A stretch of 64,000 bases of DNA from Apostichopus japonicus (lineage: Eukaryota > Echinodermata > Holothuroidea > Aspidochirotida > Stichopodidae). The DNA lies in the NCBI RefSeq assembly GCF_037975245.1, contig NC_092569.1, positions 19,647,501 through 19,711,500 on the forward strand, read 5' to 3'. The notes beneath the pieces are model-generated. The model did no database searches and was not told the DNA's origin. It was given only the letters and a program-made list of their open reading frames with translations. Made by a program: the position numbers and the translations under genes. Positions 47,479 through 60,300 of this stretch are shown here, in pieces (the first letter of the stretch is position 1; every line of letters starts with the position of its first letter).

Positions 47479-50400
47479 CTGCAAACAGGGATAAAGAATA
47501 CAAGTATATATGCTGATTCTGTACTGTACAACTTATAAGCAAGTGAGATAACAAATGACCGTCATTCTTCTCGCGTCAAAGTTGTCACATAGGAAAGTCG
47601 TGCCATGACAGGAAAGTCATGCCATGTTGTCATTTACAGCGTTGGTTGATCATAGATCTCCCACAATTGTATATGTTGGATATTGCCATGTACAGTAATA
47701 TAGCACTTAAGGAATTTAAGTTATTCAAATAAAATCCTTTAAGCCTGTTATAAATATTTAAACAAGAGTTATCATGCGTCCCTGGAAGACCTTTAACTCC
47801 AGTTCCTCATGCTGGAGTACTTAACGAGAAAATTAAGTATTTTACAAAGACCTATAGTCTTATTCCTTCCAGAGAGTTTAGGACTCCAGAATTTTGATAT
47901 CCATGAGTATACATGTGTGTTGCCTAGATGTACTGTACTGTAGCTTACTTGGATATTGTTTGTTAGCAATTGACTCTTTGAAAGTCTGAGCAATTGGTTC
48001 ACTCAATAGTAATATTTTTATACACTTTGTGCTGTAAATCTTGAACTAATCAACAGTTCAGATATAACATCCCATCATACTGTAGTAGCCTCCCTTAACA
48101 ATCTAGGGAGGATTTGTAAGCACTAAACCACAGAGACTTCAATTTTGGTGAGATCTGCAAAACTGCAATCCAATCAGAAGGGTCTCACAATTTTTTTTTT
48201 TCTGTAGGTCTAGGCTACGGTATATGCCTGTACAACTTCTTGGTTCAACTTATGTTAGCATCATTGAGAAACATTCATATTTTTTACATTGTGATTCAAT
48301 GATGATCTGGGAGAAGGAAACCAAAAATCAACTTTTTCATCATTTTAATCTAAGTCTGTAGGCCTAAGTTTCTTCAGAATCAGAATTACCAATTGGTATT
48401 AGCAACTTTAACCAAACTGCAGGGGTAATATTACAATAGAATACCGTGGGAATTGGGATCAAGACCCATTTTGCAGTGCCTAATTTACAACATGCAGTAT
48501 GGTAGAATATGTTAATTTTGCATGTTTCCTAAATATGCGTACTGTGTTAATCATAAATGTACTGTAACTGCACTGATAGCCACTGTGTTGTTCATCAAAT
48601 TGTAACCACTTGGTCTTGGTGTAATACTGCACAAATCGCCCCTGATGTGGCTGTTGACGTGCAGTCCTCCAAGCTGGCTAATGGTGCTGCTGACTTCCCA
48701 GCATTAACTTGAAGGAGGCGGTGTATGGTGCTGATTTTAGATCAGGTGGGAGTGCGTTCCACTGAGGGATGGTGCGAGGATAAAGTGAATATTTATAACA
48801 GTTCAATCTCAAGTTTTATCTTCAAAGTCTTAACGAAAAGCAAAATTTCCACAGTGAACTAAGAAACTTCTGAGACACTGTCGAGGATTACTCCATTTAT
48901 CAGATAGTTCAACGTATGCATAGCACTGTTAAGAACAATTTTCCTTGCTTTGTTTACAGTACGCCTAGGCTAGTTTGACTTTACTGACCTAAAGTTACAT
49001 GTATAATTTTCTCTATTTACGGCGGAATTTGGTCAAACCATCGATGTAATAACATTGCTTAAGGATAAACCTAAACAACTGAGCAAAAGCAGAGAGATCG
49101 TCATCACTTCTATCCTATGGAAGATCATTAATGACATTACTATCGCGAATTTGCCGTCATGCAAATTGCAATGTAGCCTAAACCGTACACGGTAAAGTAT
49201 GCTTTGGCCCTTCTTACTGTACATATGCTACTGTACTGTAGACAAACTGTTGCTTACTGTAGGCTTTGGAGTATTAAAATGAGTCGTATTTTCACCCAAA
49301 AAGAATAGATCCGACGGATGGAGATCTACTCCTTGTTTAAAGTCCTCCTTGTTATTGGTCTAAACGGTATCATCAATTATAATGACCATGGGCGATCGTA
49401 AATTACCAAATAAGTTACGAAGACGAAATTCCAGCAGTTTGTTGCCCGACAAAAGTCTAGCATAATAATGTGCTGCAATTCTAGTCACATGATGAAAGCT
49501 TGCTATAAATCCTGAGTGATTCATGTGATCAATGAGACCATCACGTTCGTATTTTCTGCAAGGGAAAGTTAGTTCGGGTTATGACGCTTTGCTTCTTCAA
49601 TTTGTTTACGTATTTTTATGTTAAATAAAACCAGTCTTCATAATATAACAGTACAGTTTTCTCATGTAATACGCATCAACAAATCTCCCCTAATTAATAG
49701 TTTGGTTGGACATTTTCTCGCGCTTCAAGTAAATTGCCACTGCGGTTGTGCGAAACTGTATATACATGAATCACCTACGATTAATATATAACGCTTCAGT
49801 ATTGAGTTCATAAGTGAGTATTGAGGTCACCACCTGTCAAAGTCGTAGTTTTTCCAGTACTAATATGATACGACGAGGGAATGGTAAGGATTTTGAACAA
49901 ACTTTGTGGTGATTTTCTCTTGCTCAAATAAAATATAATCAAAATGACGCACAGCGTATCACAAGTTACTAATTAGTTCGTGTCAAACTTCCTCCTGTTA
50001 ATACTAGTGTAAGCGACTGTCTCGCGGAATAGGTGTTCCTGCATGACTACAAAAGTAATCACACGGATAGACCATACCTAGGCCTAGGTACTGTAGGTTG
50101 CTCCTTCTTTAAATTCTGTAAGGAAAATGTTATGAATATTTAAGGCTTGTGAGCATCTTATAATTTGCAAGCTCATCTCAAATGTTAATACTTGAACTTA
50201 GCCCTGTATACACGTGAATTATGATGTAGGCCTACTGTAGGCTACTGTCTTTGTTTAACTCTTCAATGTATAAATATATGAATCATGCTAGTATACATCC
50301 GTGAACAATCTTATACAAATGTAGAAAATCATTTTAATACGTAATAATGACAACTATCGGACTAGGCTTACAGTATGTGCTTTTCAGAAGATGTTAGATT

Positions 50401-51385
50401 GAAACCTGCAAATACAACAATAGTCTAATTAAACACAGGTCTGTGGCTTCCCGGACACATGCGTCCCAAAACAATTATTTACTCTTGACATTGAAAGTTT
50501 AAAAATTTCTTAGTCTCTTACCAAAAATTGTCAACCACATGCTTGTTGTTGATCCCAGTATCTTTTGCGATGTTATTTGACTTAAATCAATTGGCAAATT
50601 ACATTTGAATTCCATTCCTAAATACACAAATATCATTCTTTCACCTCATACTGTATTATGTGCTCCCAAATAATTATTTTCTGGTTCATGACCGATTATT
50701 ATCGATGAACCACACCACTAGAATTTTCAAACAGAACAGTTTTCTAGGATAAGTACATATCCCTAACATGTGTCCTTTGCCAACACGGCAACACCTTTCA
50801 TTGTAAAATGTCAGCAGACTGCATGCACATTGCAGTGTATTTGGTAGAGTTTGATGGTTATCTTAATGGGTTTCCATTTGTCATGGTCAATGAAATTGGT
50901 AGACGAACCAAGACACCTTACATAGTGATAGTATCTCAATGAATTCAATGTGGTTCATCCCCTGACTTTTTTTGGCGGGAGTTACAGCATATAAAAAAAT
51001 ACCACTGTGAGGTTACTTTCCTCTCAATATATTAAATTTGATAGAAACTTCAGGAACTATTATTGGTGCATAAGGGTTAAATTGTTTTACTTTCATTTTG
51101 GTTGTGAGTATGTGTATACATTTGTTCCCAAGTCAGTGAGATTTCAATACTTGAAAGTTTGTATTTAGTCTCTTGGAATTGAAACTGCTACTCTAGACCT
51201 AAGATGAGCTTTCAATTTTAACAGGGTTAAATTTGTAGCCTAGGTTTAAATGCCTATATTCATACATGGTAAGTTTTACGTTAAACTTTATTGACTAGTG
51301 GGAATGATTTAAAGTCAGAGAGTTTCTATTTCATTTTGATTCAGAAATCTGTAGATGTTGATCCAAGAAACATTACTTCTCAAAT
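47479..51385. other. Divergent spacer between TRAPPC12 and MED23
   Basis: Both genes start outward from this interval, so both promoters and any 5' non-coding exons lie here. For TRAPPC12, a non-coding exon is implied by the acceptor before 47478. For MED23, a possible acceptor (TTTTGATTCAG) ends at about 51343, just before the start exon. Apart from an RT-tail fossil (48678-48797) I see no coding signal. No convincing TATA box or CpG island was identified. Confidence 0.5.
48678..48797 (-). mobile_element. Jockey/CR1-like reverse transcriptase tail fossil
   Basis: Forty codons on the minus strand to a TAG at 48678-48680 read YKYSLYPRTIPQWNALPPDL, then KSAPYTASFKLML. This is the common C-terminal motif (FFPRTIRDWNxLP...SFK) of Jockey/CR1/L2-like LINE reverse transcriptases. 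It is a small antisense-strand relic in the TRAPPC12/MED23 spacer with no intact element around it. Confidence 0.75.
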
Positions 51386-54300
51386 ATGGAACAGCCTTTA
51401 ACGACGGCCAATATGAGCCTGTCAGCAGCAGCTGCCTTAGAGAAAAAAGTGCAAAGTATCTTAAATGATGTTTTGGTAAGATATATGCTGCTTTCTAATA
51501 TCCTTTCTCTTTCTTTGTGGTATGTATGCAAGTTTTGGGATTGTATTTTAATGTTCTTCAAGCAATAATTCATTCATGAAATATTGTCGAATTGAAGATG
51601 TTTTTGAATGTACATAGTCACAGTAAGTAATAAGCAATGGCTGGGTTGATCTTTAAGCAGTTTTGTAGGTTCCTTTGTATTGTTGGAAAGCATAAGTTTG
51701 TTAAATTTTCATGTGAAGTCTTCATAGCCTTTCTTTCTTGACATAGCAAGTTACATTGCTTTGGTTACAGTCTGTTAACAAATGGTATCATGTAGAACAA
51801 GGTTCAACGGTTTTATACAAATGACACAATTTCATTTTTATCTTGTGACACAAATAGCTTGGAGTAAATGCTAAGCTAATCACTAACTAGAGCTTGAGCA
51901 CTTCTTTTTGTCTTTAGAATGGGAACCATGTACTACATAATTAATTAATCACTACACTTTCGTGTTTGACAAAAAAATATATGTGTGTAGCTTACAGGGG
52001 ATAGATCCAGGAGGCAAACTCTCATGTAGGGATCTGGGGGTCCTTGCCAGAAAAAAATATGAATGAAAGTGAAGTAATGCTTTCTGAACATATTTTGTAG
52101 GCTATAAAGTAGTTCTATAAATTGAAATGGACGTTTCTGCAGGGGGGGGGGGGAGGGAGGGGGAGTGTACACCATACAGTGTATATGAAACATTTTAGTA
52201 TGGAAGTACTGTATATTGCATATTTATAAATTTTTCTTCCCTTTTAACATTGTCTTCCTTGGTTTTGTTTCCAGTCTGTGACTGCCATAGAAGAAGCCTT
52301 TACTGGGTAAATATATTTCTTGTCTTTGAGAAAGTAATATTGAACAAATCATTTCAACATAATGTTTAATACTGATGATGGTCAATAAAGGGTGAAACTA
52401 AAATCCCATTCTAGCAAATCATTTTATTTTTTCGTTGAGCTTCCTTTGAGTTTTATATTTAAGCAATGTTGCTTTATGTGAACAGCATTGCTTCTCACTT
52501 TATACCAATCTCTAGCAAATTCACTCTACATTGTCGTTTTCTTACTTCGGTTGCTTTTAATACTTCCTTTCCAAGTTTTTTGGTGCATTCGGAAGAAGAG
52601 GAACAGAACAAAAAGAAGCTCTGTCGGGATATGTTTTGTCAGTTTTGGAAGGCCCATGCTCAAGTAAGTACTTAATGGAGAAGGACCTCCATTGACTGTA
52701 AAGGAAGAACAACTCCCCACCAATATCTAAATAGCATGTGTAGTTAAAAGGATCAAGCTCCCTTTCAGGTAGCTTGAATCTTGGTTAGTCTGGGAGATAT
52801 TGTGCCGTTCTTGGGTGTTCCTTCATATGCTAGACCAAAGACCTGAACAAATTATTAATTAAAATAACATAACCCCAATAGTGCTTGCAAGTCTCCATCT
52901 TGAGCTACCCACTGACTTTGTGTCAGATACTGTACAATTGTTCACGATCATGAAACTGCTATTTTTTCTTTTTAATTTTTATATTTCTATTTTTTTTATT
53001 TTTTAACATTTTTTTAGCAATCTGGTGAGACCATTCTCAACATCTATGTGACTCATATGTTCCAGTTGCACTCTCAGAAGATCAGCCTGTTGTTTGACAT
53101 TTTGTCATATTGTGTAGAGAAGGGTTACATTCAAGCAAAGTAAGTACAGAGGCCCTGATGAGTCTCAGACATTAAAGGCATCGGACCGTAACGAACAGAA
53201 AGAGAAACTCCGGCAATTTTTATTAAGTTAAATGCCGTTCAGAGCTCACGATTGTCTGCTTACGTATCTCACCTGTGTCAAGCTTGTCGATAAATTTTGA
53301 GGTTGTCTTAGATTTTAAAGACTTGAGATACTTGGTTTAAAGTCTTCAGTGCTATTGTTACAGATTGTAACCTACTGTACAGTAGCTCAGTTATTATAGC
53401 AGATCCATGCTGTTCCAGTATGGTCAGCTCATGATTACTGACAGAAAGTGAATTTGACAAATCGTCATGGAAGATATGAAGTGTGGTCCCTTTTGAGTTT
53501 CCCTTATTTATTTTGGCGGATAATGTAGTTTAGTTTAGTTTAGAGACCCAATTATCAAGAAGCCTTACAGTAGCTTATTTGAGACCCTATCCATGTTAGA
53601 TCGTGGATGAACACCGGCTTATTTCAAGCCTTCTCTTTACGATGAGTGTTCAGAGTAAAACAAGGCAGGGGTGTGAATTCGCTCCCATTCCTACTCCCAG
53701 AGTTCCAGGACCGCCATTTAACGTCCCAATGCGACTGATGAGAGTGTTTGCCCCAGCATCTGACCTCTTTCTCAAATACTGAGGTAGGCCAAGGCACCCC
53801 ATTCGACATGACAGCAGTGCAGCCATGACAAACAATGTTGTTTCTAGTAGTACAGTACCTGTATATAGTATCATAACAGCCTAAATCTACCTTGCGTTAT
53901 AACTTTGCTACTGTATCTTGTAGGAGTCCTATGATCCATACTGTTATTATTACTACCGACGAAACATTGAATTTGATCAAATTGTTTGTAACAAATGGGG
54001 TCTTATCATGTTTATCAATTTCTGTTTTTCAATTGGTTTTATTGTCATCAAATTATGTAAACTTTACTGGAAGATGCATGCTAAAACTTCTTTACACATT
54101 GAAGTGGAATTCAGTTTGTAGGGTCTGTCAGGAAACTTGCAGGGAATGATTTTTGTGTTTCACATTTTATGTGGCAATTTTGTGTAGTTTTGTTTGTTTC
54201 TGATAAAGGTACTCGAGAATGGTATGGTTATGTGGACAAACACTGCCACACATCTTTGTATATGGCAGTTTTTACCAACTTTGGCAAGCAGTTTGCTTTC

Positions 54301-57300
54301 AAGACCAAATAAATTAGTCCTTTGTATTAAATTGTAAATAATAGTGAATTGATATTGAATTTCTAATAGCAATGACTTTAAAAGTAGATCTATATGTTGT
54401 GAGTAAAGAATTATGATAAGATACCTTTCTAGCAGTAATTTATGATGTATTGTCTTTCAGAATGGTGTGCGATGCATTGCTCAGCAACCCAAACCTTGAT
54501 TACAAGTCAAAGGAAGTTTGGAGGAGGTCATTTCAACTCATTTATGGAATCATTATCAAACACATTGACTACAAGGTACAGTAGGGAACCCATTTTATTG
54601 GAGATCACATTCAATAGGCATATCAGAGGTTTTTAGTCATTTTGAATATTTCATGATGATATTGAAATAATTTTGAGAGAGCCATAAAGCCATGCAACTG
54701 CATCATTGTGAATTGTTTCCTCATACATATAACCTAGTTCGGGAAATTGGTCCAAGACTTTGCATTTGAAAATGCGCCCTTTAATACAACTGCCATAACA
54801 GTTTACCTGCCTTGGGCATTTCAATAGGCTCTTGCAGTAGATCGGGGGGAAATTTGAACTGAGGAAGTGACTTTTCCATGCTCGTTCCCTTTGCTAGGCT
54901 TGGCGATTTGATTACGTAACACACATGCTAATGTTCCAGACCTTGAAAGGTGCAAAAGTGGCCAGTGGCGAAAAATGAACAGCAGTTTCACTAAAGGGCG
55001 GATTTTCGAACAGGTGTAGTTAAATATTCAGACTGTTCCAGTTCACAACCGTTAGCTACCTGGTTAAAAACCCCACAAGGAATTTCAGGAAACAGATTCT
55101 CATGAACTTCTGAAAGTTGTCATACACATTGCCCTCACTTGTGCTCCTGAATCGGTACCTTGGTCAGATACTGGCATACCCTCTGGTCCATCAGAGGGGA
55201 TGTCGGGGGTGCTAACTGGTGGTCCTTGAAATAGGAATGCCTCATTCTCTGAACACTCATTGCAAAGAGAAGGCAAGTTGGTATCAGTTTTATATGTCAG
55301 TGTTCATCCATGATCACCACAGGGTTTCATGCCTGTAAAATTTGGGATGGAGGGGGGTAGGGGGGAGGTGGTAAGGGGGACTTGGTTTCTGCTTTCTGCA
55401 TGTTGTATTTTTTCTTCTCTTTTTATCATGTTGTCTTGCAATTCCTGTGCTATTCTATTGACTTTATATCTGTGATATGTACTATATTTGCTAGTTTTAA
55501 TAACATTCAGTATCTTCCTTTTAAAAGGGCAGATTTTATTTTTACCTACCATTTTATCATTTGTTGTCGACAGGGTTGTAGAGACTTGCTAAAAGTCCTT
55601 TTGGAAAAAATCCAGCTGATCCCAGCGTCGGTGAATATCGCATACAAGAACGAAATGACTCAGATTAAACAAGTGAGCACCCTTTATTTAAGACGTTGAT
55701 AGTTTTGATCTTAGGTCTATAAAAACAAACACAAATCTGGTTGCTTTTGCAGCCAGAAATTAGTCTCATTTTTAGGTTAAACACTGTATTAATATGAACT
55801 TGTTGAATAAATATCTCACATGGAAAAATTGGAGTGACTTCGAACGATGAGTTACATCATACAAGTAATTAAGTCATGTAACCCTTGCCAGAATTTTAAC
55901 ATTGTGGAATTCAGAGTGTGTTAAGTCTTGGGCAAACTACAGTATTTATTTGTCCCATTTTGGACAAGTAGCTATCAAATCCTGACTGTTGTCTCCAAAT
56001 GTATTTATGACCCAGTGATGAGCATCTCACTCTGTAAAATCCGAAATGTCAAATTGCTATATCAGGGGTTATCAATTCATGTTTTTGTGAGGTTGAGAGA
56101 GGCAAAGGGCCATACAGATTAAAACATCTCACAATACCTAGGTTTGCTGAATGTGAATAGTAGGCCAGTATTGTGCTCAAGGGTCAAGACTAGGCCTTAT
56201 GGGTCCCAACACCCAATTAGTGCAAGACTAGGCCTTATGGGTCCCAATACCCAATTAGTGCAAGACTAAGCCCTATGGGTCCCAATACCTAATTAGTGCA
56301 AGACTAGGCCCTATGGGTCCCAATACCCAATTAGTGCAAGACTAGGCATTATGGGTCCCAATACCCAATTAGTGCAAGACTAGGCCTTATGGGTCCCAAT
56401 ACCCAATTAGTGCAAGACTAGGCCCTATGGGTCCCAATACCTAATTAGTGCAAGACTAGGCCCTATGGGTCCCAATACCCAATTAGTGCAAGACTAGGCA
56501 TTATGGGTCCCAATACCCAATTAGTGCAAGACTAGGCCTTATGGGTCCCAATACCCAATTAGTGCAAGACTAGGGCTTATGGGTCCCAATACCCAATTAG
56601 TGCAAGACTAGGGCTTATGGGTCCCAATACCCAATTAGTGCAAGACTAGGCCCTATGGGCCCCAATACCCAATTAATGCAAGACTAGGCCTTATGGGTCC
56701 CAATACCCAATTAGTTCAAAATTTAGTGCCAAATATTTTCTACCATCAACCTCTGAAGGAGAGGAAGGTGGGGGGGGGAGAACAGATTTATAGGTTTCAT
56801 TTCCAAAGGCTATCCACTATGGAAGGTTAATGGTCATTTTTTTTATATTCCAGATGCGATAACTTTCTCTTGATCAATAAAAGTTCAAATTAAAATGATG
56901 CTCTTTTTTTCTTATTCAGGTGATTGCTCTGATCTTAGACCGTCAGAATTTCCTCCTTCCTGCATATTTTGCTGTCACAGAGATCCAGGTTATCTTTCCT
57001 GACAGTAACCTGGAGACAGGTCACTGGGTAAGTAAAGTCTGTAGTTTATTTAAAGAGACACATCCTTACCATTTAAAGGCAAATTGTGTTTATGTGTTTG
57101 TTATATGTCACAGGCAGGCAAGTGATAATATTTGATAGTAAAGTCTGTAGGGAAAAGATAGTAAGGTCTGTAGGAATATGATAGTGATAGGAAAGTCTGT
57201 AGTTTATTTAAAGAGACACATCCCTACCATTTAAAGGCAAATTGTGTTTATGTGTTTGTTATATGTCACAGGCAGGCAAGTGATAGTAAAGTCTGTAGGG

Positions 57301-60300
57301 TAAAGATAGTAAGGTCTGTAGGAATATGATAGTGATAGGAAAGTCTGTAGTGTATTTAAAGAGACACATCCCTACCATTTAAAGGCAAATTATGTTTATG
57401 TGTTATATGTCACAGGCAGGCAAGTGATAGTACATATATACTCTAGTTCATTTGCTGTTCATACTTTGAGTGTGATCAATAGATCCCATAAGCCCCCCAC
57501 ATATTTTATACCAACTCCACCAAAATAATCTGTTTGATGAATCAGTTTAAATTACAGTGAAGAATACATTTGGAAAGCACCTTCTTGAACAACCTATACA
57601 TGACAGCCATGTTTTTTACTATCATATTTTCAGATCGTCGGTGAAATGTTAGGTGCTTACGTGGAATCTTTCAGAGCCGTTGCAAGAATGGTGCTAATAA
57701 CAGGTAATTAAAAGAGTCTATAAAGTTAACGCAAAATTAGAAACCAGCAGAATTTGTTTGTAAAACAACCAGAGGATATTCCTGCATTAATCTTATGTTA
57801 TATGTAACATGTATAATTTCTCTCTTCTTCGAACCAATTAAGCAATATTGGACTCTGGTCTATAGCGTAGGTGTCAAACAGTTGCGATAATATTTATAAG
57901 AAGTTGATCAAGTAACTTTCAGAGCAGTGAACAATGTCATACAGTCTCGTGATCAGTATGCTTTACCAATTTTCATCATGATTTGAAATATCAGTGACTA
58001 GTCAAAATAAGAAAACAAAAAATGATATTGTCATGAGCATGTAAAGAATCATGAGATGTGAGTTTATTGAAAGCAGCAGAAAAACTGATTTTCAGTTAGT
58101 ACGAGAAGAGGCTTTTACAAGCAGGTACATGTCTCTCTCTCTCTGTCTCTGCAGGACGTCCTCACCTTCTACCCATCATTGGTCATTCTAACACTTCCGG
58201 TCATGCCTGGAAGCTTGACCCACACACACTCACGTTTGTCTTGAAAGGAAATTTACCGTTTGATAAAGTAAGTGTATGTTTTTCTTTGCTCTTTCTTTAA
58301 ATCTATTTCTGCAAATTTCACTTTACAAAATCATGCTTTACCTTTTGTTCTAGTGAGATTCATATGAGATTGTTGTTGTGTTTTTGTTGTTGTTGAAACT
58401 AATTTGATAATTATAAAGGTATTCTTTCAACTGACTGTTTAGCCTTCAAACCTCAAGCAACTTTACATTAAAACTATTGCATTCTAACAGTAGCCTATGG
58501 TTGTTACTCGCTCATCATTTTTGGCTATTTAACCAAAAAAGCCATTTCATTTTGACAGAACATTTTCACAGCTACTCTCAATATCATATTTAATTGAATG
58601 AATAAAGCTTTATCACAGAGTTGGGGAGGGGAGGGGGGGGGAGATGCCAGTGTATGTAAGCTCATGGCTCACTACTTGAATGTCGTCACTGACTATTTTT
58701 AGTTGTAGAGCAAGCCCTCATCTTGAACGCCTAACTCCTCTACTATATCTGCATGTACTATTTGCAAATAAACAATAGTCATTTTACTTTCTAGTAAACA
58801 CCAACTCATCTTTAAGACAGGGCTGAAGAATGATTTCATGTATGCTAATTTGTTGTGCAACCCACCCATCACTTTTGATATTGAAAATGTGGCTCACACA
58901 CTCAAAAAAAAAAGGATAGTACCTCTCTATGAGAGCAAAACTCACAAAAGATTGGCTTTATGATCATTCTTCATAGGAACTAATTAATTTAATTAATCTA
59001 ATTAATCTCTTTCTTTCTCAGGATCAGATGAAACCTCAGTTTGAGCTGATACGCTACGCCCTGAAACAGCCGTACAGTAGGGATACAGTCTGCAATATCA
59101 TCTCGCTGAATAAACAGGTACTAATACCTCACTTAACAGATATGAAACCTTCTCTCCTACCTCTAGAAGTGATTTACCTGGATCCTGCAATGGTAATCCG
59201 CTCGGGTGTTCTTGAATTGCATGATGGGACTTTTCCCTTTAAACTGCATTTATTCCTATGCGATCTGGACGAAGGAGAAAATTATAAAACCTTTTTTCTG
59301 GGTAATGAAATTTGTAGAATTTTTGAAGTTCAAAAAGTCAAGCAAAAATCTTTCTTAAAAAACTATTGTAAAAGCAAGACTTTTCATAAAAAAAAAATGT
59401 CCTTTTTTGGTAAAAAGAGCATTTTTGTCCAGAGATGTCAAATTTGGTGCCCTCTCCTGCGTTTTGTAAGTTTCCATTAAATTTGAGAAACATCACTACT
59501 AATCATGCATTTTGTGTAAACCATGGGTTACACACTCTATTGACTGGGGGGGGGGGGGGGGAGAACTTGTCAGAAGCTGCAGTTTATTGCCTACCGAGTA
59601 ACAAGGCATCACATCCCACTTTCATTTAAAAGAAAAGTGGCAGGGATGGGATTTCAAGAGACAATTAGCATTTCTCTGCATATATATGTAAGTAAATTAA
59701 CAGAAGTTGCTTGCTGCAGTATCCCAGTTTAGTTTTGAAACTTTGAAGATGTTTAGCAAAGAGCATTCTTTTTGTACCTCATCATGCTGTTCTGATGCGG
59801 TGTACTTAAACACTTTCTATGATAGGAAGTGTCACAACTCAACAACAATTAAACAAATGTTTGGAAGTGTGCACACTGTCAGGTGCTTCATTATTCACAA
59901 CAATGTTGGTAACATTTTGTCTCTAATGCACTCACTGTGCACATTCCAACAATCTCATACCCATAACTGGTATATCGTTGTTTCTTATTTTTGCAAATTC
60001 TATGAAAAAATTGTTGTTTCTCATTGCACATCCTGAAATTAGTCTGATATCAGTTATAATCAAATAGTGTCCTATCTGTACTAAATCAAACTAGAATGCT
60101 TAGAACATCTCTTATCATACACTAACCATATGGTATTATACCATGGTATTATTATTATATTATATGATATTATTATATTATTATACCATGGTATTATATA
60201 CAACATGTAGTATAGAGAACTCTAAATTTCATAGCTAACACAAGCTGACTTCCCCAGCCTTCAAATATCTTTATTTATTTTTATTTTTCTTGATAGCAAA

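Noticed and set aside
47450-47554. Upstream Met (MLSHLLISC...) of the first TRAPPC12 frame
   Set aside because: An acceptor (GTTTGCAG) before 47478 makes most of it intron, leaving ATG 47449 as the first coding Met.
56185-56716. Regularly repeating 38-bp units resembling a CRISPR array
   Set aside because: There are no unique spacers, the units are contiguous, and it lies in an animal gene intron.
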